Origin: Oscillospiraceae bacterium
GTDB lineage: Bacteria; Bacillota; Clostridia; Oscillospirales; Oscillospiraceae
DNA: 34,926 nucleotides
Direction: 5' to 3'
Assembly (NCBI GenBank): GCA_902789745.1
Contig: CADAPH010000026.1
Span: 1 to 34,926, forward strand
Shown here: piece by piece, positions 1-6,110 of the stretch
Numbering within the stretch: position 1 is the stretch's first letter
How the letters are laid out: every line of letters starts with the position of its first letter
Program-made: the position numbers and the translations under genes
The notes under the pieces: model-generated
Seen by the model: only the letters and a program-made list of their open reading frames with translations
Databases searched by the model: none
What the model was told of the DNA's origin: nothing

Positions 1-81
1 CGAGCAATGAAGTTCGCGCTCCAGTTCACGTTGACTGTGTCCTTGACTGTGCAGCCTAAGAATGTTGCGGTAGTCGGTCAT
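1..81 (-). CDS. istA: IS21-family transposase IstA, N-terminal end (partial)
   Basis: The first 27 codons of a minus-strand gene that runs out of the window at its left edge. It starts MTDYRNILRLHSQGHSQREL, the usual opening of IS21 IstA proteins: a short lead followed by a helix-turn-helix ('R.ILRL...G.S.REL') that binds the terminal repeats. A GGAGGGAG ribosome binding site lies just upstream. The terminal repeats at 164-222 lie in the position expected upstream of istA. Family assignment rests on the N-terminus only; the DDE catalytic core and istB would lie to the left of the window. Confidence 0.72.
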   Translation of the reverse strand, partial: MTDYRNILRLHSQGHSQRELERELHCS

Positions 82-163
82 TCGACTCCCTCCTTTTGGC
101 AGAGTCACGCTTTCACGTGCTAAACCAAGTATAGAGGGTGAATGATGGGCGGTGCAACGCCCC

Positions 164-222
164 GTGACAGTGGTGCTATATCTCCGTGACGGTGGTGCTA
201 AAAGTGCGTGCAGATGGTGCTG
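164..222 (+). repeat. Three IS21 terminal repeats (transposase binding sites)
   Basis: Three related 15-mers occur at 164-178 (GTGACAGTGGTGCTA), 186-200 (GTGACGGTGGTGCTA) and 208-222 (GTGCAGATGGTGCTG), each 22 bp apart, which is two helical turns. Regularly spaced multiple repeats inside the end are a hallmark of IS21-family elements and are the expected IstA binding sites. Confidence 0.7.
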
Positions 223-227
223 ACGCA

Positions 228-391
228 GTGAAATATACACGGCTGAGGTTGAGCATGCCCGTGAGGTCGAACGCCAAGTAGCAAGGGATGCGCGCGCGAA
301 GCTGCGGGAAGAAAAAACAGAGGCATTCAAAGAAACCGTAGCGAAAAAAAGCGAAGAACTCAAGCAGTGGTTCTCTAATCTTGGGAACTGA
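228..391 (+). pseudogene. C-terminal fragment of a charged, coiled-coil-like protein cut by the IS21 element
   Basis: Immediately right of the IS end, one frame reads as a typical soluble protein tail: highly charged and Lys/Glu/Arg-rich with helical periodicity (AEVEHAREVERQVARDARAK ... KSEELKQWFSNLGN, stop at 389-391). No start codon or ribosome binding site precedes it, and the frame is closed by a stop inside the IS end. It is therefore the 3' remnant of a gene interrupted by insertion. The parent family is not recognisable; Glu/Lys-rich tails like this occur in mobilisation proteins and phage scaffold proteins, but that is only a guess. Confidence 0.5.
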
Positions 392-410
392 TAAAGAAAA
401 TATAAGCGGA

Positions 411-439
411 AAGCCTTCCGAAGCATTGTCGGGAGGCTT
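411..439 (+). terminator. Hairpin, likely terminator of the fragment at 228-391
   Basis: An 11-bp stem (AAGCCTTCCGA / TCGGGAGGCTT, one G-T pair) with a 7-nt loop lies 20 bp after the stop codon. It is followed by a weak T-containing tract, ATTCATTAT. Confidence 0.6.
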
Positions 440-465
440 ATTCATTATCATATTGTTGGAAGAAA

Positions 466-501
466 GCTCTGTTTCCAAGCATAGCAGCCTGGAAACAGAG
501 C
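466..501 (-). terminator. Strong hairpin terminator downstream of the 513-764 gene
   Basis: A perfect 12-bp stem (GCTCTGTTTCCA / TGGAAACAGAGC) with a 12-nt loop. On the minus strand it is followed by TTTCTT, and it lies 12 bp after the minus-strand stop at 513. On the plus strand it is followed by CTTCTTCTTTT, so it may act in both directions. Confidence 0.7.
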
Positions 502-512
502 CTCTTCTTCTT

Positions 513-764
513 TTATGGGTGGCATCTCCCACAGGGCTGATATCCAGCAGCGATGGCTTCGTCGCGTGTGCCGAAGAAAGCCTGTCTGTTTCTTGGGCTT
601 GTCTCAAGAACACTTGAACAAGTGGGCAGATGAAACTTTTGCGTGTTTAGATTCAGTATAAATGATACAGACGTTGAGTTTTCCTGAGAATCTGATTCAA
701 AAATAAACTCTTCTGAACGACTCCTGTCCGATACGGCATTTTCACCTGCTCCCGTGGCAAACAA
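513..764 (-). CDS. Small protein with an Ada-like Cys metal-binding domain
   Basis: The C-terminal half reads FILNLNTQKFHLPTCSSV, then the segment TRDEAIAAGYQPCGRCHP. This pattern (Y/F-hydrophobic-N-x-x-T-x-K-F-H-x-P-x-C ... GY-x-P-C-x-x-C) is the small Ada-type zinc-binding domain that ends many Firmicutes secreted nucleases and cell-wall-associated proteins, with three visible cysteines. The N-terminal half is Ser/Asp/Glu-rich linker sequence. The indicated start is TTG; the frame stays open a further 13 codons upstream without an ATG or clear ribosome binding site. The gene may therefore be the surviving C-terminus of a longer exported protein. No enzymatic domain is present, so no reaction can be assigned. 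Confidence 0.6.
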   Translation of the reverse strand: MFATGAGENAVSDRSRSEEFIFESDSQENSTSVSFILNLNTQKFHLPTCSSVLETSPRNRQAFFGTRDEAIAAGYQPCGRCHP

Positions 765-832
765 ATGGAGCGTTGAATCATTCGAAGAGTCATAGTTTGC
801 CGATTAAACAAATCATGATGGAGTGAACGAGT

Positions 833-1132
833 ATGCTGAACATTACAAAAACAAAAGAAAACAAGTCCCTGACCGTCGCTCTTGAGGGGCGGCTGGATAC
901 CACAACCGCACCGCAGCTGGAGGGGGAGCTGAAGGAGTCACTGCCCGACGTCAGCGAGCTGACCATCGACATGGGCAAGCTGGAATACATCTCCTCGGCC
1001 GGGCTGCGTGTTCTGCTGTCCGCGCAGAAGATCATGAACAAGCAGGGCGAGATGAAGATCACCGGCGTCAGTGATGCCATTATGGAGATATTTGAAGTGA
1101 CCGGCTTCAGCGATATCCTGAACATTGTTTAA
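833..1132 (+). CDS. STAS-domain anti-sigma factor antagonist (SpoIIAA-like)
   Basis: A 99-residue stand-alone STAS domain. It has the opening beta strand (SLTVALEGRLDTTTAPQLE), the central strand LTIDMGKLEYISS, and the signature SSAGLRVLLSAQ at residues 54-65, where Ser54/Ser55 is the expected site phosphorylated by a partner anti-sigma kinase. Family members act in the cytoplasm by partner switching: the unphosphorylated protein sequesters the anti-sigma kinase. GATGGAG precedes the ATG. No kinase or sigma gene is adjacent, so its partner is encoded elsewhere. It is monocistronic, ending in the terminator at 1160-1193. Confidence 0.9.
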   Translation: MLNITKTKENKSLTVALEGRLDTTTAPQLEGELKESLPDVSELTIDMGKLEYISSAGLRVLLSAQKIMNKQGEMKITGVSDAIMEIFEVTGFSDILNIV

Positions 1133-1159
1133 GCCGCGAAAACGGAGAAGAAAAACTGA

Positions 1160-1193
1160 CCGGGAAGACTGTAAACAGGCACAGTCTTCCCGG
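1160..1193. terminator. Bidirectional rho-independent terminator
   Basis: A perfect 13-bp stem (CCGGGAAGACTGT / ACAGTCTTCCCGG) with an 8-nt loop. On the plus strand it is followed by CCGCTTTTTTT, serving the STAS gene. On the minus strand it is followed by TCAGTTTTTC, serving the convergent adenylation-enzyme operon whose last stop is at 1202. Confidence 0.92.
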
Positions 1194-1201
1194 CCGCTTT
1201 T

Positions 1202-2737
1202 TTACGTGAGCAGACGGCCCTTTTCGCCGGTCTGGTTCCGCTTGACCTTGCGGGAGGTGGTCTTTTCAAATTCCCGGTCGCGCAGGCGCAGGCGCACGAT
1301 GCGTTTGGCGGGCGAGACCTTTTTGTTGATCTCCTCCACCTTCTTGCGAAACAGCGCCTCGGCCCTGTCCGCGTATTCGGGGAAGGGGTAGACCTCGGCG
1401 GTGATCTGTTCCTCCTCGGAGTAGACCATGATCTCCGCCATCCACTCGCTCCCGGCGAAGCGGTTTTCCAGCTCCTCGGGGGAGACGTTCTCGCCGTTGG
1501 AGAGGATGATAAGGTTTTTTTTCCGCCCCGTGATGTAGACGCGCTGGTCCTTCACATAGCCCAGGTCCCCGGTCTTGAGCCAGCCGTCCTCGGTGAACAT
1601 CTCCGCGGTGGCCTCGGGATTTTTGTAATAGCCCAGCATGACCGAGAGGCTTTTCGCCAGGATCTCCCCGTCCTCGATCCTGACCGCGCAGTTTTTGACG
1701 ACGCGACCCACATCCTCGCCGGTGGAGGGGTCGGCCTGGCTGGAGGAGGTGATGCGCGGGGAGCACTCCGTCATCCCGTAGCCCTGGAGGATCGGGTAGC
1801 CCATCTTCTCGTAGGCCTTACTGAGCTCCGGCGCGAGGTAGGCCCCGCCGCAGAAGATGACCTCCAGCTCCTTACCGAAGACCGCCCGGCCCGCCAGCTT
1901 CAGGGGAATCAGCGGGTTCTTTTTCTTCTCCGCCATGATGCGGCGGTAGATGGTCTCCGCGATCAGGGGCACCAGCAAAAGCTTCGTGGGCTTAAAGAGC
2001 TTGATGTTCTGTACAAGGCGCATGGGGGAGTCGTTGATGCACAGCGTCGCCCCGTAGCGCAGGGAGAGCAGCACGTCGCAGGTGAGGCAGTAGGCGTGGT
2101 GGATGGGCAGGACGGACAGCAGCACGTCCCTGTCGCTGCCCTCGTTGTCGCAGCAGGTGGCGTTGTCGATGAGATTCGCGTGGGAGAGCATGACGCCCTT
2201 GCTCTTGCCGGTGGTGCCGGAGGTGTAGAGGATGCAGGCGCAGCTCTGGGGATCGACGGGCGCAAGCTCCGCGCTCGTCTCCTGTGCCAAAAGCGCCGGC
2301 AGGGAGAAGCGCCCCTCCTCCGCCGTGAAGCACACGGTGGCGGTGATCTGCGGGCAGACGTCCTTCACCGCGTCCGCCACGTTCTGGAAGCGCTTGTCGT
2401 AGAAGAGCACCGTCACATCGGCCCGGTTGAGGTTGTCCATGATCTCCTCCGGGGCGAGCTGGGGGTCGATGGGCACGGCCAGATTGCCGGAGGCGGCGGT
2501 CCCCAGCAGACAGCTGATGTAGGCGATGCCGGAGCTGCCGACGAGGCCCGCGTGCACCGGGGCCTCCCCCTGCTTTTTCAGGAACGAGGCGATTTTCCGG
2601 CAGTCCTCCAAAAGCGCGCCGAAGCTCTTCTCCGCAATGTCCTTGCCCGCCTTCTCCCGCAGCCAGACCTTATTCGGACGCTCTTCTGCCGCCAGCACCA
2701 CCAGGTCCTGAAGGCTGTGCAGCTGGTCGGTTCTCAT
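1202..2737 (-). CDS. Adenylate-forming acyl/aminoacyl ligase (AMP-binding, class I)
   Basis: A 511-residue protein, usual length for a stand-alone acyl-CoA synthetase or NRPS adenylation enzyme. Core motifs in order: P-loop YTSGTTGKSKG (171-181), GYGMTE (319-324), TGD (389-391), the hinge/A8 motif TGRKKNLIILSNGENVS (403-419), and an A10-like FEKTTSRKVKR near 490-500 with Lys497 as probable catalytic lysine. It activates a carboxylic acid as its AMP ester. Because it overlaps the carrier-protein gene by 4 bp (ATGA), the likely acceptor is the phosphopantetheine thiol of that carrier rather than CoA, which is inference from context. The substrate cannot be read from the motifs. It is the last gene of the minus-strand operon 5391-1202. 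Confidence 0.9.
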   Translation of the reverse strand: MRTDQLHSLQDLVVLAAEERPNKVWLREKAGKDIAEKSFGALLEDCRKIASFLKKQGEAPVHAGLVGSSGIAYISCLLGTAASGNLAVPIDPQLAPEEIMDNLNRADVTVLFYDKRFQNVADAVKDVCPQITATVCFTAEEGRFSLPALLAQETSAELAPVDPQSCACILYTSGTTGKSKGVMLSHANLIDNATCCDNEGSDRDVLLSVLPIHHAYCLTCDVLLSLRYGATLCINDSPMRLVQNIKLFKPTKLLLVPLIAETIYRRIMAEKKKNPLIPLKLAGRAVFGKELEVIFCGGAYLAPELSKAYEKMGYPILQGYGMTECSPRITSSSQADPSTGEDVGRVVKNCAVRIEDGEILAKSLSVMLGYYKNPEATAEMFTEDGWLKTGDLGYVKDQRVYITGRKKNLIILSNGENVSPEELENRFAGSEWMAEIMVYSEEEQITAEVYPFPEYADRAEALFRKKVEEINKKVSPAKRIVRLRLRDREFEKTTSRKVKRNQTGEKGRLLT

Positions 2738-2967
2738 GCCTCGGCCTGCTTTTTCTCCAGGTAGGCGATAATGTCGCCCACGGTGTGGATATCGGTGAGC
2801 TCGTTCTCGTCCACCGTGATGCCGAATTCCTCCTCAAAGTCGCCCATCATGCTCATGACGGCGAAGGAGGTGAGACCCAGCTCCTCGGCGAGCTTGGACT
2901 CCGGCAGAATCTGCTCCGGCTCCAGCTCCACATAGCGGGTCATGATGTCTCTGACTTGATCTAACAT
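2734..2967 (-). CDS. Acyl/peptidyl carrier protein
   Basis: A 77-residue acidic protein with the carrier-protein fold: helix I (MLDQVRDIMTRYV), the phosphopantetheine site in EELGLTSFAVMSMM with Ser34 as attachment residue, and the distal EEEFGI ... TVGDIIAYLE. The residue before the serine is Thr instead of the Asp of fatty-acid ACP (DSL). This argues for a dedicated carrier rather than housekeeping ACP. AAAAGGAGGAACC lies 6-7 bp upstream of the ATG at 2967, which rejects longer starts. It sits between the condensation protein (16-bp gap) and the ligase (4-bp overlap), so the three are translated together. Confidence 0.9.
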   Translation of the reverse strand: MLDQVRDIMTRYVELEPEQILPESKLAEELGLTSFAVMSMMGDFEEEFGITVDENELTDIHTVGDIIAYLEKKQAEA

Positions 2968-2983
2968 GTGTGGTTCCTCCTTT

Positions 2984-4396
2984 TTACATCCAATCCAAAA
3001 TCTCGCCGATGGTCCTGTTCGGGTCCTCGATGCCGCGGAAGATGGCGCGGCAGAGGTAGAAGTAGAGCTTCTCGATCTCGTCGAGCGAGACAGAGTTCTT
3101 CTCATACTCGAAGTGGAAGCTGAAGCCGTTGTCGGTGGGGCGGTGCATGACCGTGACGTAGATGAGCTGCATGGCCACGCCGTTGGTGTACCACTTGCTC
3201 ATGAAGTTCATGTCGGGGATGGCGCGGCCCTTGAGGGAGGCGGCGGACACCGGCTGATAGGTCAGGGTTGTGCACTCGTAGCCCGTGCCCCGGGGAGCGC
3301 CGTAATGCTCGCCGGTCGCGCCCATATAGCGGATGGGGTCGTAATTGGCGTGGCGCAGGAGGGCGTTTTCCTTGGCCTGGACGATTTTCAGCGCGTCAAG
3401 GAAGGTGGTCTCCGGCTCAATGACTGTGCGCAGGGGCCAAAAGTGGATGCGCGTGCCGCCGGACTGACTCTCCAGCAGGGTGCCGCGGCGGGCCACGGCG
3501 TTCTTCACGCTCACGTCCTTTTCATTCCCAGCAAAATGGGAGAACACCGTGCGCAGGCCCAGCAGCAGGACGGAGGCAATGGGGATGTGATAATCCTTGC
3601 TGAATTGCAGCAGGGCTTTGGAGGGCTCGTCCTCCAGCTCGTAGACCTTGATGTCCGCCTCCAGGTCGCCGGTGCCGTAGCAGGCGCGGAGATTGGGGTT
3701 GCCCATCTGCTCGCGCAGCTCCAAAAGGCGGTTGCGGGGGCTGAAGGGGGTATAGATGGGCTCCGGCTCGTTGAGCTTTTCCATCCAGAACTTCTCGTCC
3801 CTCTGCATGGCGGGGCTGTTGTCCTCGTAGGCCAGATCCAGCTTTAATTGGGCGAGATAGCTCTTCGGCGGCTTGGGGGCCTCTATGTTCTCAAACTTCT
3901 TATAGCAGTAGAGGTTCAGCACATAGCTGTAGAAGCCGATGATGGCCGTGGAGTCCATGGTCATGTGGTGAACCTTCATATAAAGCCCGTTATAGTTGTT
4001 GGGCAGCTTGATCATGACGATCTCATTTAACGGGCTTCCGTCCATGTGCAGGGGGATCTTGCTCCAGCGCGTCATCTCCGCGTGGGCGTCCTCCTCCCGC
4101 CAGTGGGAAAAGTCCACCAGCTTGATCTCCCGATCCTCGGTGGGCACCAGGTATTGAACCGGTGCCTCCCCGTCCATAACGATGCGCAGGCGCATGGACT
4201 CAAACTTCTGATAGCCGTCCCGGATGCATTCCCGCAGGGTATCGAAATCCACATCGGCAAACTCAATATAAAAGCCGGTGGCGATATTTAAAAGCTCATG
4301 CCTTTGGCAGGCGGAGACGGTGTAAAAATGGATGCGCTGTGCTGCGGTGAGCGGATAGGCCTGCACCACGGCGCCGTTTACGTTGAGTTCCTTCAT
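2984..4396 (-). CDS. Stand-alone NRPS-type condensation-domain protein
   Basis: A 470-residue single condensation domain. The catalytic signature HHMTMDS is at 143-149, corresponding to HHxxxDG with the final Gly replaced by Ser. The N-terminal YPLTAAQRIHFY resembles the C1 motif, and there is a C-terminal half with GNEKDVSVKNAVARRG. Condensation domains transfer a carrier-bound acyl or aminoacyl group to an amine, hydroxyl or second carrier. With the adjacent carrier protein and adenylation enzyme it makes a complete but dissociated one-module system. Start ATG at 4396 with AAGGGATG upstream. It may be an acyltransferase rather than a peptide-forming enzyme. Confidence 0.82.
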   Translation of the reverse strand: MKELNVNGAVVQAYPLTAAQRIHFYTVSACQRHELLNIATGFYIEFADVDFDTLRECIRDGYQKFESMRLRIVMDGEAPVQYLVPTEDREIKLVDFSHWREEDAHAEMTRWSKIPLHMDGSPLNEIVMIKLPNNYNGLYMKVHHMTMDSTAIIGFYSYVLNLYCYKKFENIEAPKPPKSYLAQLKLDLAYEDNSPAMQRDEKFWMEKLNEPEPIYTPFSPRNRLLELREQMGNPNLRACYGTGDLEADIKVYELEDEPSKALLQFSKDYHIPIASVLLLGLRTVFSHFAGNEKDVSVKNAVARRGTLLESQSGGTRIHFWPLRTVIEPETTFLDALKIVQAKENALLRHANYDPIRYMGATGEHYGAPRGTGYECTTLTYQPVSAASLKGRAIPDMNFMSKWYTNGVAMQLIYVTVMHRPTDNGFSFHFEYEKNSVSLDEIEKLYFYLCRAIFRGIEDPNRTIGEILDWM

Positions 4397-4428
4397 TCGG
4401 TCATCCCTTTCTTTCGTATTTTATCCTT

Positions 4429-5391
4429 TTATCCCAGCGCGTCGGCCAGGAACTCCTTCTCGGTCTCTTCGTACAGGGGGAGATTCTCAAATATGCTGGA
4501 GCCGTGGCCCGCGCCGTCCACCATCAGCAGGCGCTTTTTCGCCGTGCAGGCGTCATAGTTTTTCTGGCTCATCCAGGTGGGGACAAATTTGTCCTCCTTC
4601 CCGTGGATAAACAGGACGGGCACCCGGTTTCCACGCAGAGCGTCCAGGGTGGAATACTCGTCATAGCGGTAGCCCGCGATGCTCTGGGATCTGACGGAGG
4701 TAAGCATGATGATGGGCGCGGCGGGGAGGTGGTAGTCCTTTTCAACCACATGGGCGAAGATGTCGGCGGGGGAGGTGTAGCCGCAGTCGGCGATGACGGC
4801 GGAGACCGTCGCCTGGATCTCCGGCAGGCCCAGAGCCATCAGCACCGTCGCGCCGCCCATGGAGGTGCCGTGCAGGACGATCTTGAGCTCGGTCCCGAAG
4901 CGCTCCCGGGCGTAATTGACCCAGGCGAGGGTGTCGAAGCGGTCCAGAATGCCGAAGCCCACATACTGACCCTCGCTCTGTCCGTGGGCGCGCAGGTCCA
5001 GCAGCAAGACCTCAAAGCCCTGCTCATGAAAGAACTTGGCGTGGGTGGCGTTGTCCATGGCCTTGCTGGTATAGCCGTGGTGGAGGATGGCGAGCTTTTT
5101 GGACGGGGTTTCGGCGGGGAGGTAGAAGGCGTGGAGCCGCAGACCGTCGCGGGCATGGATGAATACCTCCTCCAGCGCCTGACTCTCCATCCACTCGCCC
5201 ACGGGGGCCATTTTGACCTCGTATTCCTTCATTTTCACGGGGTCTGCGAATTCGTTGATGATTTCCTGGCTGGTCTCTTTGGGGCGCGGCAGCGTCCTGT
5301 TCAGCAGGATGGTCGAGGCGATCCCCGTGCCGATACCCGCCGCGCCGAGCGCGCCCCCGGTCAGAAGCCAGGCCTTTGTATTTTGATTCAT
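4429..5391 (-). CDS. Membrane-anchored alpha/beta hydrolase
   Basis: 320 residues. One N-terminal transmembrane helix (about 7-30, GGALGAAGIGTGIASTILL) acts as signal anchor. The hydrolase domain follows, with HHGYTS, the nucleophile elbow GTSMGG (Ser177), an acid in GKEDKF (Asp267) and histidine in GAGHGS (His296). The order and spacing match the classical Ser-Asp-His triad. It resembles the FrsA/YqkD type of Firmicutes extracellular esterases. First gene of the operon with condensation, carrier and ligase genes 32 bp downstream, so it may release or edit the product like an external thioesterase, which is inferred. Ribosome binding site AAAGGA lies 8-9 bp upstream. Confidence 0.88.
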   Translation of the reverse strand: MNQNTKAWLLTGGALGAAGIGTGIASTILLNRTLPRPKETSQEIINEFADPVKMKEYEVKMAPVGEWMESQALEEVFIHARDGLRLHAFYLPAETPSKKLAILHHGYTSKAMDNATHAKFFHEQGFEVLLLDLRAHGQSEGQYVGFGILDRFDTLAWVNYARERFGTELKIVLHGTSMGGATVLMALGLPEIQATVSAVIADCGYTSPADIFAHVVEKDYHLPAAPIIMLTSVRSQSIAGYRYDEYSTLDALRGNRVPVLFIHGKEDKFVPTWMSQKNYDACTAKKRLLMVDGAGHGSSIFENLPLYEETEKEFLADALG

Positions 5392-5435
5392 TCAATCATT
5401 CCTTTCAGATTTTTTTCACAATTTACACATACAAT

Positions 5436-5514
5436 GAGAGCGCTGAAGCAAGTGTCATGAATGGCTGGCGTGGCTTAGGCGGACGGCGTACACGGCGTTT
5501 GCTTCAACGCTCTC
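5436..5514. repeat. Long inverted repeat upstream of the NRPS-like operon
   Basis: Arms at 5436-5451 (GAGAGCGCTGAAGCAA) and 5499-5514 (TTGCTTCAACGCTCTC) pair over 16 positions with one non-Watson-Crick C/A position. They are separated by 47 nt that is rich in GGCG/CGCC segments and could fold further. The repeat lies 45-123 bp upstream of the hydrolase start, in its probable leader or promoter region. It could be an RNA structure, an operator or a small mobile repeat; nothing in the sequence decides this. Confidence 0.6.
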
Positions 5515-5573
5515 TTGAGTATTTATGTAATTATATACTGAAACTATCGGGAATGCAAGCTTTTTCTGCGCTC

Positions 5574-5909
5574 TTATTCGATTTTGAGCCCGCTTTTCAA
5601 GAGATCAGAAAACTGCAGGGCCCGGCCGGCGTCGCCCTCGACCCGAAGCCTGCCCTCGTCATAGGCCTTGACGGCGTCAAGCTTGCCGCGCATGAGCTTG
5701 GAAAAATCGGCGTCGCTGATGGTGATGGCGCACTGGCGGTCATAGTACTCGTAGGGCTCCACAGAGATGCGGCCGTCCTTGACCTCCACGTAGAACACGC
5801 CGTTCTCCTCGCCCTCAATGTTGATCTGCACCGCGAGAAAATCCACCCCGGAGATGTCGGCCTCGGCGGCCAGAGCTCTGGCTTTTTTCAGGATGTTCGC
5901 GAATTTCAT
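5574..5909 (-). CDS. SCP2-like (sterol carrier) domain protein
   Basis: 111 residues. It matches the SCP2/lipid-transfer fold in small Firmicutes proteins: amphipathic N-terminal helix, VEVKDGRISVEP, CAITISDADFSKLMRGKLDA and a C-terminal LRVEGDAGRALQFSDLLK. The 'F..L..GK.....A...G..R..GD...A..F..L' pattern is characteristic. Such domains bind hydrophobic ligands in a tunnel; the ligand here is unknown. Start chosen at MKFANIL because GGAGGAAACAGAC lies directly upstream. A longer reading from 6017 has no ribosome binding site. Transcribed divergently from the GH13 gene. Confidence 0.82.
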   Translation of the reverse strand: MKFANILKKARALAAEADISGVDFLAVQINIEGEENGVFYVEVKDGRISVEPYEYYDRQCAITISDADFSKLMRGKLDAVKAYDEGRLRVEGDAGRALQFSDLLKSGLKIE

Positions 5910-6042
5910 GTCTGTTTCCTCCGCTTTCATATTACGGCCGGACCAAACCCGACCGTCGCTATTATACGCGCTGCGGGGCGTTTTCGCAACCGGAAAATAC
6001 CAATGCTGAAACAGCATTTTAAATGGCTGAAGAAAAAAACGC

Positions 6043-6071
6043 TTGAAACATGGCCTCCGCCTTGCTATAAT
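6043..6071 (+). promoter_or_regulatory. Sigma-A-type promoter of the GH13 gene
   Basis: TTGAAA (6043-6048), 17-bp spacer, TATAAT (6066-6071). Transcription would start near 6078, about 33 bp before the ATG at 6111. Confidence 0.82.
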
Positions 6072-6110
6072 GCAAGGGATTTATTCCGGAACCAGAGGGA
6101 GGAACTCTAT

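Larger units (their letters stand above)
1..227. mobile_element. IS21-family insertion sequence, one end
   Basis: The element consists of the istA start plus about 145 bp of terminal DNA containing three copies of a 15-bp repeat. Read outward in the istA direction, the boundary is TGCGTCAGCACCATCTGC, beginning with TG as IS21 ends do (TG...CA). The boundary at about 227 is inferred from that TG and from the adjoining reading frame, which becomes a coherent coding sequence from about 228. The other end and the target duplication are outside the window. Confidence 0.65.
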
